Shown here: positions 29,981-40,616 of the stretch, in pieces
Numbering within the stretch: the stretch's first letter is position 1
How the letters are laid out: every line of letters starts with the position of its first letter
Source: Polyangiaceae bacterium
GTDB lineage: Bacteria; Myxococcota_A; Polyangia; Polyangiales; Polyangiaceae
DNA length: 64,000 bases
Direction: 5' to 3'
Assembly: GCA_020849655.1 (NCBI GenBank)
Contig: JADLFU010000012.1
Location: forward strand, 1-64,000
The notes under the pieces: model-generated
What the model was told of the DNA's origin: nothing
The model's database searches: none
The model's input: only the letters and a program-made list of their open reading frames with translations
Made by a program: the position numbers and the translations under genes

Positions 29981-30827
29981 CCGCGCGCCGCGCGACGGGC
30001 TGGGGCCGCAGCCGGGACGGCGGCAGGCGCACGATGAAGTGGGTCGCTCGCTGCACGAGGACGGAGTGCGGCGCCTGCCCCGCCGGGACCAGCCCCGCGC
30101 GCTCGAAGACCTCGTGCCGGGCGTCGCTCGCGGACGCTACCTCGAGGTCGAGCAGCGCGTGCGACACGCCGTAGGTGACGACCAGGCCGTCGCGTCGTCG
30201 CAGGTAGCCGACGAGCGGGTGCGTGAGCACGCGCCTCGCCTCCGCCGCGTCCTCGAACCCCGGCAGCGTGGCCAGCGTCGCGCCCGTCCCCCTGGCGACG
30301 AGGCGCTCCTCTCCCTCCGGGGCCTCGCCGCGCCACCGGAGCTCCTCGAGGTGCTCTCCTCGCCACTCGGACGCGCACGCCCCGCGCACGCGATGCCACG
30401 GGAACCGCCACACATGCCTCGGCAGCGCGACGAACCTCGACCCCAGCGACGTCGCGACGAACCACACCGCCGACTCGCCCTCGCGCCGCACGTACGCGCG
30501 GTAGTTCGTCTGCTGGCACGTCAGCCTGATGAACGGCGCAAAGCCAACATAGAAACGAGTGTTCACGAAGCTGACGGCGGAGACGAGGGCGCGCGGCCGG
30601 CCCCCGAGCGTCACCACCTCGGGCTCGAACCCCTCGGGCAGCAGCCGGCGGAGCGCCTCGGGCGCGACGTCGTACGTCGTGATCGAGAAGTCGCGGAGCT
30701 CGGACGAGACGTCCGTCAGGCGCTGTCGCGCGGGCGCTCGCGGGTGGGCGAGCGGCGACGGCGACCGGCCGGGCGCGAGCAGCGAGCGCGGCGCGTCGTC
30801 GTCGAGGGGCACACCGATCGGTACCAC
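29973..30827 (-). CDS. DUF2071 (YqjF-like) family protein
   Basis: The 284-residue protein matches the DUF2071 family. Residues about 45-110 contain TTYDVAPEALRRLLPEGFEP, LVSAVSFVNTRFY and LTCQQTNYRAYVRR, and later ATSLGSRFVALPRHVWRFPWH. The biochemical role of this family is not established. The start is a GTG at 30827, leaving a 35-residue Pro/Arg-rich leader that may be partly untranslated. A cluster of rare AT-rich codons lies around 30538-30560 (CGT TTC TAT GTT GGC TTT). It lies nine bases after the regulator stop. Confidence 0.8.
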   Translation of the reverse strand: MVPIGVPLDDDAPRSLLAPGRSPSPLAHPRAPARQRLTDVSSELRDFSITTYDVAPEALRRLLPEGFEPEVVTLGGRPRALVSAVSFVNTRFYVGFAPFIRLTCQQTNYRAYVRREGESAVWFVATSLGSRFVALPRHVWRFPWHRVRGACASEWRGEHLEELRWRGEAPEGEERLVARGTGATLATLPGFEDAAEARRVLTHPLVGYLRRRDGLVVTYGVSHALLDLEVASASDARHEVFERAGLVPAGQAPHSVLVQRATHFIVRLPPSRLRPQPVARRADV

Positions 30828-30836
30828 ATGCGAAAC

Positions 30837-32303
30837 TCAGCGACCGACGGGCGTGAACACCGAGAGCCGCCGCACGTCCTCCTCGATGCGCAGCGCGTGG
30901 CCGACCGACGGGAACGCGCGCTGCTCGCAGTCGGTGCGCTCGCACAGCCGACAGGTGACGCCGACGTTCACGGCCGTCTCGTGCCCCTCGAGCTCGACGC
31001 CGTCGGAGTACACGAGCCGCTTCGCGTGCTCGACGCGGCACCCGAGGCCGATCGCCTGCACCGGGTGCTGCGCGTGGAACCCGCCCGCGTCCTTCTGGAT
31101 GCTGCGCGCGATGCAGAAGTACGCCTCGCCGTCGGGCATCTTCGAGACCTGGATGCGGATCATCCCCGGCGTCATGAAGGCCGCGAACACGTTCCAGCGC
31201 GGGCAGGCGCCCGAGTACCGGGCGAACCGGATGCCCGACGCGGAGAAGCGCTTCGAGATGTTCCCCGCGACGTCGATGCGGATCATGTGCAGCGGCACGC
31301 CCTCGCGCCCGGGCCTGCGCAGCGACGTCAGCCGGTGGCACGCCTGCTCGAAGCCAACGCGAAAGCGCCGCCCGAGCACGTCGATGTCGTAGCGCTCCTC
31401 CTCCGCCGCAGAGCAGAACTGCCCGTAGGGCATCAGGAGCGCGGCGGCGAAGTAGTTGGCGAGCGCGGCGCGGGCGAGCGCCCTCGCCTCGTCGGTCGAG
31501 AGCATCGGATCGGCGACGATCCCGTCGATGACCTCGTGGTGCTCGAGCAGCGCGAGCTGGTGCGCGACCTGAAACTTGCGGCTCCGCGTCGGCAAGAGCT
31601 CCGAGAGGCGCAGGAGCCCCCGGCGCGCGTCGAACCGCCGCAGGATCCCCGGCTCGGCGCCGTGCGGCACGACCTCCACCGCGACGCCGTGGGCCTTGTG
31701 GAGATAGCCGATGAGGTTGCCGTACAGCTGCTCCCTGTCGAACCTCGCGCGGCGCCACAGCTCCTCCGCGGCCTCCTCGAGCTCGGGGAAGTGGTTGAGG
31801 TGGCGCTGGATGAGATCGCTCACCTCCTCGGACGGCAGCTGGAACCCCCGCGGCGCGCCCTCCTCGTCGCCCTCGTCGACGACGCGCCACGCGAGGTGCT
31901 CCGCGGAGCCGCGCGCCGCGGCGTACGCGCCGTACAGCGTGAGGATCGCGCGCGCGATGGTGGGCTGGCTCTGCAGCAGCTCGCGGACCTCGTGCTGCGT
32001 GAGGTGCAGCCCCTCGAACATCCGATCGCTGAAGGCCTCCATCAGATCGCTGACGAGCCGCGAGTCGTCGTCGACCGCGAAGCTGCCGAGGTCCATCTCG
32101 AACAGCTGCGCGAGCTTCACGAGCAGCGGCGCGGGCAGCGGGCGGCGGTGGTTCTCGATGAGGTTCAGGTAGCTCGCGCTGATGCCGAGCTTCTCTGCGA
32201 GCTGCTGCTGCGAGAGCCCGCCGCGCCGCCGCACCGCGCGCACCTTCGCGCCGAGCCGGGGCAGCTCCGGCGCGTCATTCTTCGCCTTGCGGGCCGTTGT
32301 CAT
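30837..32303 (-). CDS. RamB/ScfR-type transcriptional regulator (XRE HTH plus ImmA/IrrE-like and DUF2083 domains)
   Basis: The 488-residue protein has an N-terminal XRE helix-turn-helix (residues 17-70, GGLSQQQLAEKLGISASYL). A middle ImmA/IrrE-like domain follows in which the usual HExxH is degenerate (AHQLALLEH). The C-terminal DUF2083-type region holds a cysteine cluster, GVTCRLCERTDCEQRAFP. This architecture is that of RamB in actinobacteria and ScfR regulators in proteobacteria, which control acetate, propionate and glyoxylate metabolism in response to acyl-CoA. The divergent malate synthase/isocitrate lyase genes fit that role. ATG 32303 is chosen; an in-frame ATG at 32351 would place the repeats below inside the coding region. 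Confidence 0.9.
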   Translation of the reverse strand: MTTARKAKNDAPELPRLGAKVRAVRRRGGLSQQQLAEKLGISASYLNLIENHRRPLPAPLLVKLAQLFEMDLGSFAVDDDSRLVSDLMEAFSDRMFEGLHLTQHEVRELLQSQPTIARAILTLYGAYAAARGSAEHLAWRVVDEGDEEGAPRGFQLPSEEVSDLIQRHLNHFPELEEAAEELWRRARFDREQLYGNLIGYLHKAHGVAVEVVPHGAEPGILRRFDARRGLLRLSELLPTRSRKFQVAHQLALLEHHEVIDGIVADPMLSTDEARALARAALANYFAAALLMPYGQFCSAAEEERYDIDVLGRRFRVGFEQACHRLTSLRRPGREGVPLHMIRIDVAGNISKRFSASGIRFARYSGACPRWNVFAAFMTPGMIRIQVSKMPDGEAYFCIARSIQKDAGGFHAQHPVQAIGLGCRVEHAKRLVYSDGVELEGHETAVNVGVTCRLCERTDCEQRAFPSVGHALRIEEDVRRLSVFTPVGR

Positions 32304-32360
32304 TGACAGGCATTTACAGCATGACACATCGCGATTTACAACGTTTGACATCGCTTACAG
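32304..32360. promoter_or_regulatory. Repeat-rich operator/promoter region between regulator and aceB
   Basis: This short AT-rich island contains alternating half-sites. TGACA occurs at 32304-32308, 32322-32326 and 32346-32350. TTTACA or CTTACA occurs at 32313-32318, 32335-32340 and 32354-32359. The two exact ATTTACA copies are 22 bases apart, two helical turns, which places them on the same face of the DNA. The position, between a RamB/ScfR-type regulator and the glyoxylate-shunt genes, makes a direct binding site likely. TTGACA at 32345 could serve as a -35 element for aceB, but I see no good -10. Confidence 0.55.
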
Positions 32361-32414
32361 GCTTCGTGCTCCGCGCGCTTGACCGAGTGCGTCAAAGGGC
32401 GCACCGTCCAGCCC

Positions 32415-34226
<1,812 letters not shown>

Positions 34227-35416
34227 CTACGTGCCGGCGCTGGGGGCGCTGACGGGCAACATGGCGGTGCAGCACGTCCGCGCGGGGCTGGAGGCCATCT
34301 ACCTCTCCGGCTGGCAGGTGGCGGCGGACAACAACACCTCCGGGCAGATGTACCCCGACCAGAGCCTGTACCCCGTCGACAGCGTGCCGAACGTCGTGCG
34401 CCGGGTGAACGCGGCGTTGCGCCGCTCCGACCAGATCGAGAGCGCCGAGGGCAAGGTGACGCGCCACTGGCTCGCGCCGATCATGGCCGACGCGGAGGCC
34501 GGGTTCGGCGGGCCGCTGAACGCGTACGAGCTGATGAAGTCGCTCATCGAGGCGGGCGCGGCGGGCGTCCACTTCGAGGACCAGCTGGCGAGCGAGAAGA
34601 AGTGCGGCCACCTCGGCGGCAAGGTGCTCATCCCGACCTCGCAGTTCATCCGCACGCTGACGGCCGCGCGCCTCGCGGCCGACGTCGCCGACGTGCCGAC
34701 GGTGCTCGTCGCGCGCACCGACGCCGACAGCGCGAAGCTGCTCACCTCCGACGTCGACGAGCGCGACCGGCCGTTCATCGAGAAGGGCGAGCGCACGCCC
34801 GAGGGCTTCTACCGGATCAAGAGCGGCATCGAGACGGCCATCGCGCGCGGCGTGGCGTACGCGCCGTTCGCGGATCTCGTGTGGTGCGAGACGTCCAAGC
34901 CCGACATCAAGGAGGCGAAGCAGTTCGCCGAGGGCATGAAGAAGGCGCACCCGGACAAGATGCTCGCCTACAACTGCTCGCCGTCGTTCAACTGGAAGAA
35001 GAACCTCGACGACGCCACGATCGCGAAGTTCCAGCGGGAGCTCGGCGCGATGGGCTACAAGTTCCAGTTCGTCACGCTCGCCGGGTTCCACGCGCTCAAC
35101 CACTCGGTGTACACGCTCGCGAAGGGCTACGCGGAGCGCGGGATGGCCGCGTACTCCGAGTTCCAGCAGGCCGAGTTCGCCTCGGAGAAGGACGGCTACA
35201 CCGCGACGCGCCACCAGCGCGAGGTGGGCACCGGGTACTTCGACGCGGTCGCCGAGGTGATCAGCGGCGGCAAGTCGTCGACGACCGCCCTGAAGGACTC
35301 GACCGAGGCCCACCAGTTCTTAGCTTGGGCGGGTCAGGCGTGAGCGCGTCCTCCGGGGCGCGCTCGGCGCGCGCCCGTCGAGCCCGTCGACCGGACATTC
35401 GGGTTAGGGTGCGCCC

Positions 35417-35941
35417 ATGGAGCAGCTGAAGACCGCCGGCGCGCTGGGCTTCGTGCTCGCGTGCGCGCTCGCGTCGTGCGCGTCGAGCGGCACGGAGACA
35501 CAGGGCGACGACACGCCGGCAGGCGGGAAGGCCGCGGGGGGCACCGCCGGCGCCGCGGGCTCGAGCGCCGGCGGCGCGGCGGGAGCGACGACGGGCGGCG
35601 CGGCGGGGAGCGGCGGCGCGGGGAGCGGCGGCGCGGCGGGGAGCGGCGGCGCGGCGGGGGCGTGCAAGCTCGTGTCCCCGTACTCCAGCAAGAACGTTGC
35701 TTGCAACACGTGCGCGGAGCAACAGTGTTGTGAGGAGATCAACGGTTGCCTCGGCGAGGTCGTGTGCAACGACGTGTACGTCAACTGCATCCTCGCCTGC
35801 TCGCTCCTGTCGGGCGACGCGGGCAAGGCGGAGATCGACGCCTGCGTCGAGAAGTGCGGGCTCGACGCCCCGGACGGCAAGGCCGCCTACGAGAAGGCCA
35901 CGGGGTGCGCCGAGACGAGGTGCGCGAGCGTCTGCGACTGA
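35417..35941 (+). CDS. Cys-rich lipoprotein with Gly/Ala linker
   Basis: The 174-residue protein has a lipoprotein signal peptide ending in ALASC (Cys about residue 21) and a Gly/Ala/Ser linker to about residue 82. A compact C-terminal domain with 14 cysteines follows, including ACNTCAEQQCCEEINGCLG and CVEKCG. The spacing suggests a disulfide-stabilised domain exposed outside the inner membrane. Similar Cys-rich lipoproteins are common in Myxococcota, but I know of no assigned function. It faces the kelch lipoprotein gene convergently with 28 bases between. Confidence 0.7.
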   Translation: MEQLKTAGALGFVLACALASCASSGTETQGDDTPAGGKAAGGTAGAAGSSAGGAAGATTGGAAGSGGAGSGGAAGSGGAAGACKLVSPYSSKNVACNTCAEQQCCEEINGCLGEVVCNDVYVNCILACSLLSGDAGKAEIDACVEKCGLDAPDGKAAYEKATGCAETRCASVCD

Positions 35942-35969
35942 CGCGCGCACCTCAGGATGGACTCCGGGC

Positions 35970-38027
35970 TCACAGAGGGAGCGTGAGGAGCGCCGTCTCG
36001 TTCGCGAGGAACTGGCCCGAGGCGCCCGTCGAGGTCTGCCCACCGAACACCACGATCCGGCCGCCCAGCACCACCATCGTGTGGGTGTCGCGCGGCACCG
36101 GCAGCGGGGGGCCGGCCGACCACTCATCCTTCGCGGGATCGTAGAACCAGCTGTCGGCGCGAGACTGGAAGCCGTTCCCGTCGTACTCCTCTCCCCCAGA
36201 TACGAACACGCGGCCGTCCGGCAGGAGCACCGCGGCGAGCAGCGAGCGCGCCTGCGGCAGCGGCGCGACCAGGCCCCAGGAGTCGGTCGCCGGGTTGTAG
36301 CGGTACACTTTCACCGTGCCCACGCTCGCGCTGTACCCGCCGAGCGCGAGGACCGAGCCGTCGAGGAGCTTCACGAGGCGCGGCGAGAACATCGGGAACG
36401 CCGGCGCCGGCGCCGACCACGCCGCGCCCGCCGGATCGAGGCGCTCGGAGGTCTCGATGTCGACGCCGGCGCCGTCTCCGCCCCCGGCCACGAGCACCGA
36501 GCCGTCGTCCAGCGTCAGCATCCCCGCCGCGACGCGCGGCACCGAGAGGCTCGGCCCGGTCGACCAGGTGCCGAGCGCGATGTTCCAGATCTCGCTCGTC
36601 ACTTCCATCGCTGACGCGCCGGTCGCGACGACGATCCGATCCCGGGACGGGCCGAACCGCGCCGCCCTGGCCATCGACCTCGACTTCTGCGGTGGGCTCG
36701 ATGTCTGGAAGCCGCCCGCAGCCCAGCGATAGGACTCCGGCGTCGCGTACGCGCTGCCGAAGAGCGCCGTGCCGTCGCTCTCCCCGCACTGCCAGCCCTC
36801 CACCAGCACGTTCACGAGCGGCGCCGTCTGGGTCACGGTCAACGTCGTCTTGTCGAGCAGCTCGCAGGCGTCGACGGGGACGTTCCCGCCCATGGCCTTG
36901 TCATGGTAGGAGCCTTGACAGATCAACAGCTTCCCGAGGGAAGGCAGATCGATCCATTGCGCGCCGCTGCGGGCCAGCATCGTCCCCACCGCGGTGAACG
37001 CGCCGCTGCCCGCCGAGCCGCTCGCGCCTCCCTGGCCGCCGCCCCCTCCTCCGCTGCCAGCGCTTCCGCCGCCGGCACCCGCCTGGCCCGCCCCGCCGCT
37101 GCCCCCCGCGCCGCTGTTGCCAGCCTCGCCGCCGGCGCCACTGTTGCCAGCCTGGCCTCCCGCACCGCTGTTGCCAGCCTGACCGCCAGCGCCGCTGTTG
37201 CCAGCCTGACCGCCCGCACCGCTGTCGCCAGCCTGACCGCCAGCGCCGCTGTTGCCAACCTTGCCCCCGGCTCCGCTGTTGCCAGCCTGACCGCCAGCGC
37301 CGCTGTTGCCAGCCTGGCCGCCCGCACCGCTGTTGCCAGCCTGACCGCCAGCGCCGCTGTTGCCAGCCTGACCCCCCGCGCCGGCCTGACCGCCGGCGCC
37401 GCTGTTGCCAGCCTTGCCGCCTCCGGCCCCCGCCTGACCGCCCGCTCCGCCGCTCGCGCCCGAGGCGCCACCGGCACCGCCCCCGGCGCTGCCACCCCGC
37501 CCGCCCTCGGCGCCCCCCGCCCCGGCGGCGCCGCCCGTCGGCGGCTGGAGCGCCTGGGTCGTGTCGACGAAGTCAGGCAGCGTCCCCGGGTCGACGTCGA
37601 TCGGGGCGCACCTCCCGCCGTCGCACGTCTTGCCGTCCACGCACTCGACGCGCTCACACTGCCCTTGCAACGAGAGCTGCAGCAGCTTCGTCTTGCCATC
37701 CACGAAGCCGAGGCGCGCCTCGCGCGTGATCGAGCGAGACTCGTCGGCGCGGTGGGCGATGACCGTGTACCTGACCGGGTCCGACGTCGGGCCGTCGTCG
37801 TTGACGAAGGTCAACGTCGCGGGGAGCGTGACCGCGCCGGGCACGCCGTACGTCCGCCCGAACCGCGTGACGCCGCCCCGCTGCGCGCGGATCTCGAGGC
37901 GATCCGTGCCGGCGAGGGCGGCGTCGTCGGCCCGCACCGCCAGCACGAGCGCCGTCGGCGCGCTCTGCTCGCAGTGAACCGCGCCGATCGCGCACGCGAC
38001 CGCGACCAGCTTCCCCTTGACGCGCAT
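35970..38027 (-). CDS. Kelch-like beta-propeller lipoprotein with nonapeptide-repeat linker
   Basis: The 685-residue protein has a signal peptide with lipobox GAVHC, a beta-rich N-terminal domain (about 25-130), and a small Cys-containing knot, CVDGKTCDGGRCAPID. A Gly/Ala-rich low-complexity linker (about residues 160-350) contains eleven GxAGNSGAG-type nonapeptides. The C-terminal domain is built from kelch-type blades, recognisable by LDDGSVLVAGGGDG, LLDGSVLALGG, LLPDGRVFVSGG and VLGGRIVVFGG. This looks like a surface-displayed propeller on a flexible stalk. The ligand is unknown. Confidence 0.75.
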   Translation of the reverse strand: MRVKGKLVAVACAIGAVHCEQSAPTALVLAVRADDAALAGTDRLEIRAQRGGVTRFGRTYGVPGAVTLPATLTFVNDDGPTSDPVRYTVIAHRADESRSITREARLGFVDGKTKLLQLSLQGQCERVECVDGKTCDGGRCAPIDVDPGTLPDFVDTTQALQPPTGGAAGAGGAEGGRGGSAGGGAGGASGASGGAGGQAGAGGGKAGNSGAGGQAGAGGQAGNSGAGGQAGNSGAGGQAGNSGAGGQAGNSGAGGKVGNSGAGGQAGDSGAGGQAGNSGAGGQAGNSGAGGQAGNSGAGGEAGNSGAGGSGGAGQAGAGGGSAGSGGGGGGQGGASGSAGSGAFTAVGTMLARSGAQWIDLPSLGKLLICQGSYHDKAMGGNVPVDACELLDKTTLTVTQTAPLVNVLVEGWQCGESDGTALFGSAYATPESYRWAAGGFQTSSPPQKSRSMARAARFGPSRDRIVVATGASAMEVTSEIWNIALGTWSTGPSLSVPRVAAGMLTLDDGSVLVAGGGDGAGVDIETSERLDPAGAAWSAPAPAFPMFSPRLVKLLDGSVLALGGYSASVGTVKVYRYNPATDSWGLVAPLPQARSLLAAVLLPDGRVFVSGGEEYDGNGFQSRADSWFYDPAKDEWSAGPPLPVPRDTHTMVVLGGRIVVFGGQTSTGASGQFLANETALLTLPL
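37103..37423. repeat. 27-bp tandem repeat coding for nonapeptides
   Basis: About eleven imperfect copies of a 27-base unit (for example GCCGCTGTTGCCAGCCTGAC followed by CGCCAGC) run head to tail inside the kelch lipoprotein gene. One copy is shortened to 18 bases and single-base variants alter one residue in several units (GKVGNS, GQAGDS, GEAGNS). All copies keep the reading frame, so changes in copy number would lengthen or shorten the linker without disrupting the protein. Confidence 0.9.
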
Positions 38028-38099
38028 GGTGAGCCCCGGAGCCTACCAGGGCGCGCCGCGGGCACCAGTCCTCCGTTGCTCCCACGCGCCAACGCGCGC

Positions 38100-40577
38100 A
38101 TGGCAGCGGCGTCGATGGTCGAGACCTCCGCCCTGCCGCTGTCACCGCGCGTGGGGCTGGGCGTCGCGGCGTTGAGCGCCTGCCTCTTGATGATCGAGGT
38201 CGCGCTGACGCGCGTGTTCTCGGTCACCATCTGGTACCACTTCGCGTTCCTCGCGATCTCGGTCGCCCTCTTCGGCGCCGGCGCGGCGTCGGTCGCGCTG
38301 TACCTGGGCCAGCGTCGCCTGGATCCGTCGCGCACCTCGCGGACGCTGTCGATCGCGTGCGCCGTGCTCGCCGCCGTCATCGTGGGCGCGGAGCTCGTGC
38401 TGGTGCAGGTGTCGTCGCGCTGGACGGAGGCGCTGCTCGGCGAGGTCGGCAAGCTGTCGTTGATCTTCGCCGCGGGGGCGGCGCCGTTCGTCGTCGGAGG
38501 GTTCGCGATCGGCCTCGCGATGACGCGGCACGCGGCGCGCGCGCACGCGCTGTACGCCTGGGATCTGCTCGGCGCGGCGGTCGGGTGCCTCGCCGTCATC
38601 CCCGCGATGGACGCCGTCGACGCGCCGCGCGTGGTCGTCGCGACCGCCGCGCTCGCGGGCCTCGCCGGCGTCGCGCTGTCGGGGGGCGGACCCGGACCAG
38701 CGTGGCCGCGTGGGCGCGCGCTCGGGCTCGGCGTCGCGGCGCTCGTCACCGCGGCGCTCCTCGCGGCGCCCGGCGCGTTCCGCGTCCGCTTCGCGAAGGG
38801 GGAGCGCCTCGACGCGCTGCGGCCCGAGTTCAACCGGTGGAACTCCTACTCGATGGTGACGGTGCTCGCGCAGCATGAGTTTCGCGGCTGGGGGATGAGC
38901 CCGAGGTACCGCGGCCCGCTGCCGGAGCAGAAGGCGGTGCTCATCGACTTGAACGCGCTGACGATGCTGACGCGGTTTCATGGCGACCTCGGCGAGGTGA
39001 CGAGCGGCCTGTACGACGCGACGGCCTTCGTCCACCAGGTGCGCCCCGCGCCCGCGGAGGCGTGCGTGATCGGCGCCGGCGCAGGCAAGGACGTGCTCGC
39101 CGCGCTCGCGTCGGGCGCGCGGCACGTCACCGCGATCGAGCTGAACCCGCTCGTCGCGAACGGCGTCGTGAGGGGCGCGTACCGCACCTACGCGGGCGGA
39201 CTCTACGACCGGCCCGACGTCACGCTCCGCCTCGGCGACGGGCGCGCGGCGCTCCGCGACACGCCGCGCGACCTCGATCTCGTGCAGCTCAGCATGGTCG
39301 ACACCTCGGCCGCGACCGCCGCCGGCGCGTACGCGCTCAGCGAGAACAGCCTGTACACGGTCGAGGCGTTCCACGACTACCTCTCGCACCTGCGACCTGG
39401 CGGGCTGCTGTCGGTGTCGAGCGTGAGCCTCCCAGGCCTCGCGGGCGGGCAGCGCCTCGTGGCCCTCGCGCGCGCGGCGGTGCTCGCGGACGGCGGCGCG
39501 CCCGCCGACAGCGTCGTCGTCGTCAGCGCGCCGTGGCTCGCGCTGCCGGACGCCGTCTTGCACACCGTGATCGTCAAGCGGGGCGCCCTCACCGCCGACG
39601 AGCGAGACCGCGCGCGCCGACGCGCCGACGAGCTCGGGTTCCAGCTCGCGTACGCGCCGGGCCAGCCCCCGCCGAGCGCCGGCAGCGAGCGCATGATGGC
39701 GACGATCCTCGGCGCCCGCGACGACGCCGAGCTCGCTCGCGCGCTCGCCTCGTGGCCCGTCGACGTCGCGGCGACGACCGACGATCGCCCGTATTTCTTC
39801 TATCAGAACCGCCTCGGCGATCTGTGGCGGATGGTCGCGCCGTCGGCGAACACCCAGGCGTACCCCTTCGGCAACGGCCTCTTCGTCCTCGCGAAGGTGC
39901 TGCTGATCTCCGCCGTGATGGTGCTCGCGTGCATGCTCGCGCCGCTCATGCTCCGCGCGCGCGAGGGCGGGGGCACCGGAGGACACGCAGGGGACGTGGG
40001 CTTCGTCGCGCTCCTCGGCGTCGGGTTCATGGCCGTCGAGATCGGCATGGTCCAGCGCGTGACGCTGTACCTCGGGCGCCCCTCCGACGGGCTCGCCGTC
40101 GTCCTCTTCGTGCTGCTGTCGGCCGGCGGGCTCGGCAGCGCGGCGGCGCGGCGCGTGCTCACGGCGGCCGGCCCCGCGCGCCTCGTCGTCGCGCTCCTGT
40201 CCCTCGTCGCGTACCTGCTCGTCGTGTCGCAGTCGGGGCTGCTCGCGCGGGTGTTCTCGGCGACGCTCACGTGGTCGCTGGGCGCGCGGCTCGGCGTCGC
40301 GTGCGCGCTGCTCGCCCCGCTCGGCGCGCTCCTCGGTGCAGCGCTGCCGACGTGGCTCGCCGCCGTCGCCCGTCGCGCGCCCGATCGGGTGCCGTGGCTG
40401 TGGGGCGTCAACGGCGCCGCGAGCGTGCTCGGCTCGGCGCTGGCGACGCTCGTCGCGATGCACGCCGGCATCTCCGGCGCGCTCTGGCTCGGCGTCGCCG
40501 CGTACGCCGCCGCGGCTGCGCTCGCGTGGGCCGGGCGCGGGCGCGTCTCCGTTGCGGCGGTCCCGGCCCTTCGATAG
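38100..40577 (+). CDS. SpeE-like fused membrane protein II
   Basis: The 825-residue protein begins at ATG 38100 (or 38115). N-terminal hydrophobic helices (LSACLLMIEVALTRVFSVTI and IWYHFAFLAISVALFGAGAA) are typical of fused spermidine-synthase-like membrane proteins. A soluble methyltransferase-fold domain in the middle has VIGAGAGKDVLAAL, an acidic loop TAIELNPLVA, and LRLGDGRAALRD. More helices follow at the C-terminus (from about residue 600). The aminopropyltransferase D-x-x-D-P motif is missing; the site reads QLSMVDTSAATAAGAYALSE. It is the first gene of an operon with UbiA, a large membrane protein and a reductase, so it may act on a lipid or prenyl substrate. Confidence 0.78.
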   Translation: MAAASMVETSALPLSPRVGLGVAALSACLLMIEVALTRVFSVTIWYHFAFLAISVALFGAGAASVALYLGQRRLDPSRTSRTLSIACAVLAAVIVGAELVLVQVSSRWTEALLGEVGKLSLIFAAGAAPFVVGGFAIGLAMTRHAARAHALYAWDLLGAAVGCLAVIPAMDAVDAPRVVVATAALAGLAGVALSGGGPGPAWPRGRALGLGVAALVTAALLAAPGAFRVRFAKGERLDALRPEFNRWNSYSMVTVLAQHEFRGWGMSPRYRGPLPEQKAVLIDLNALTMLTRFHGDLGEVTSGLYDATAFVHQVRPAPAEACVIGAGAGKDVLAALASGARHVTAIELNPLVANGVVRGAYRTYAGGLYDRPDVTLRLGDGRAALRDTPRDLDLVQLSMVDTSAATAAGAYALSENSLYTVEAFHDYLSHLRPGGLLSVSSVSLPGLAGGQRLVALARAAVLADGGAPADSVVVVSAPWLALPDAVLHTVIVKRGALTADERDRARRRADELGFQLAYAPGQPPPSAGSERMMATILGARDDAELARALASWPVDVAATTDDRPYFFYQNRLGDLWRMVAPSANTQAYPFGNGLFVLAKVLLISAVMVLACMLAPLMLRAREGGGTGGHAGDVGFVALLGVGFMAVEIGMVQRVTLYLGRPSDGLAVVLFVLLSAGGLGSAAARRVLTAAGPARLVVALLSLVAYLLVVSQSGLLARVFSATLTWSLGARLGVACALLAPLGALLGAALPTWLAAVARRAPDRVPWLWGVNGAASVLGSALATLVAMHAGISGALWLGVAAYAAAAALAWAGRGRVSVAAVPALR

Positions 40578-40616
40578 CGTCCGCCCCGCCTTGCCCTCTC
40601 GCCCCTCGGCCCGCTG

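Noticed and set aside
37103-37423. Possible CRISPR array
   Set aside because: The repeats are head-to-tail with no unique spacers, keep a reading frame and encode a Gly-rich linker in a lipoprotein.
36903-38099. Upstream extension of the SpeE-like frame to 36903
   Set aside because: The extension is antisense to the kelch lipoprotein and its repeat; the first membrane helix of the SpeE-like protein begins after 38100.
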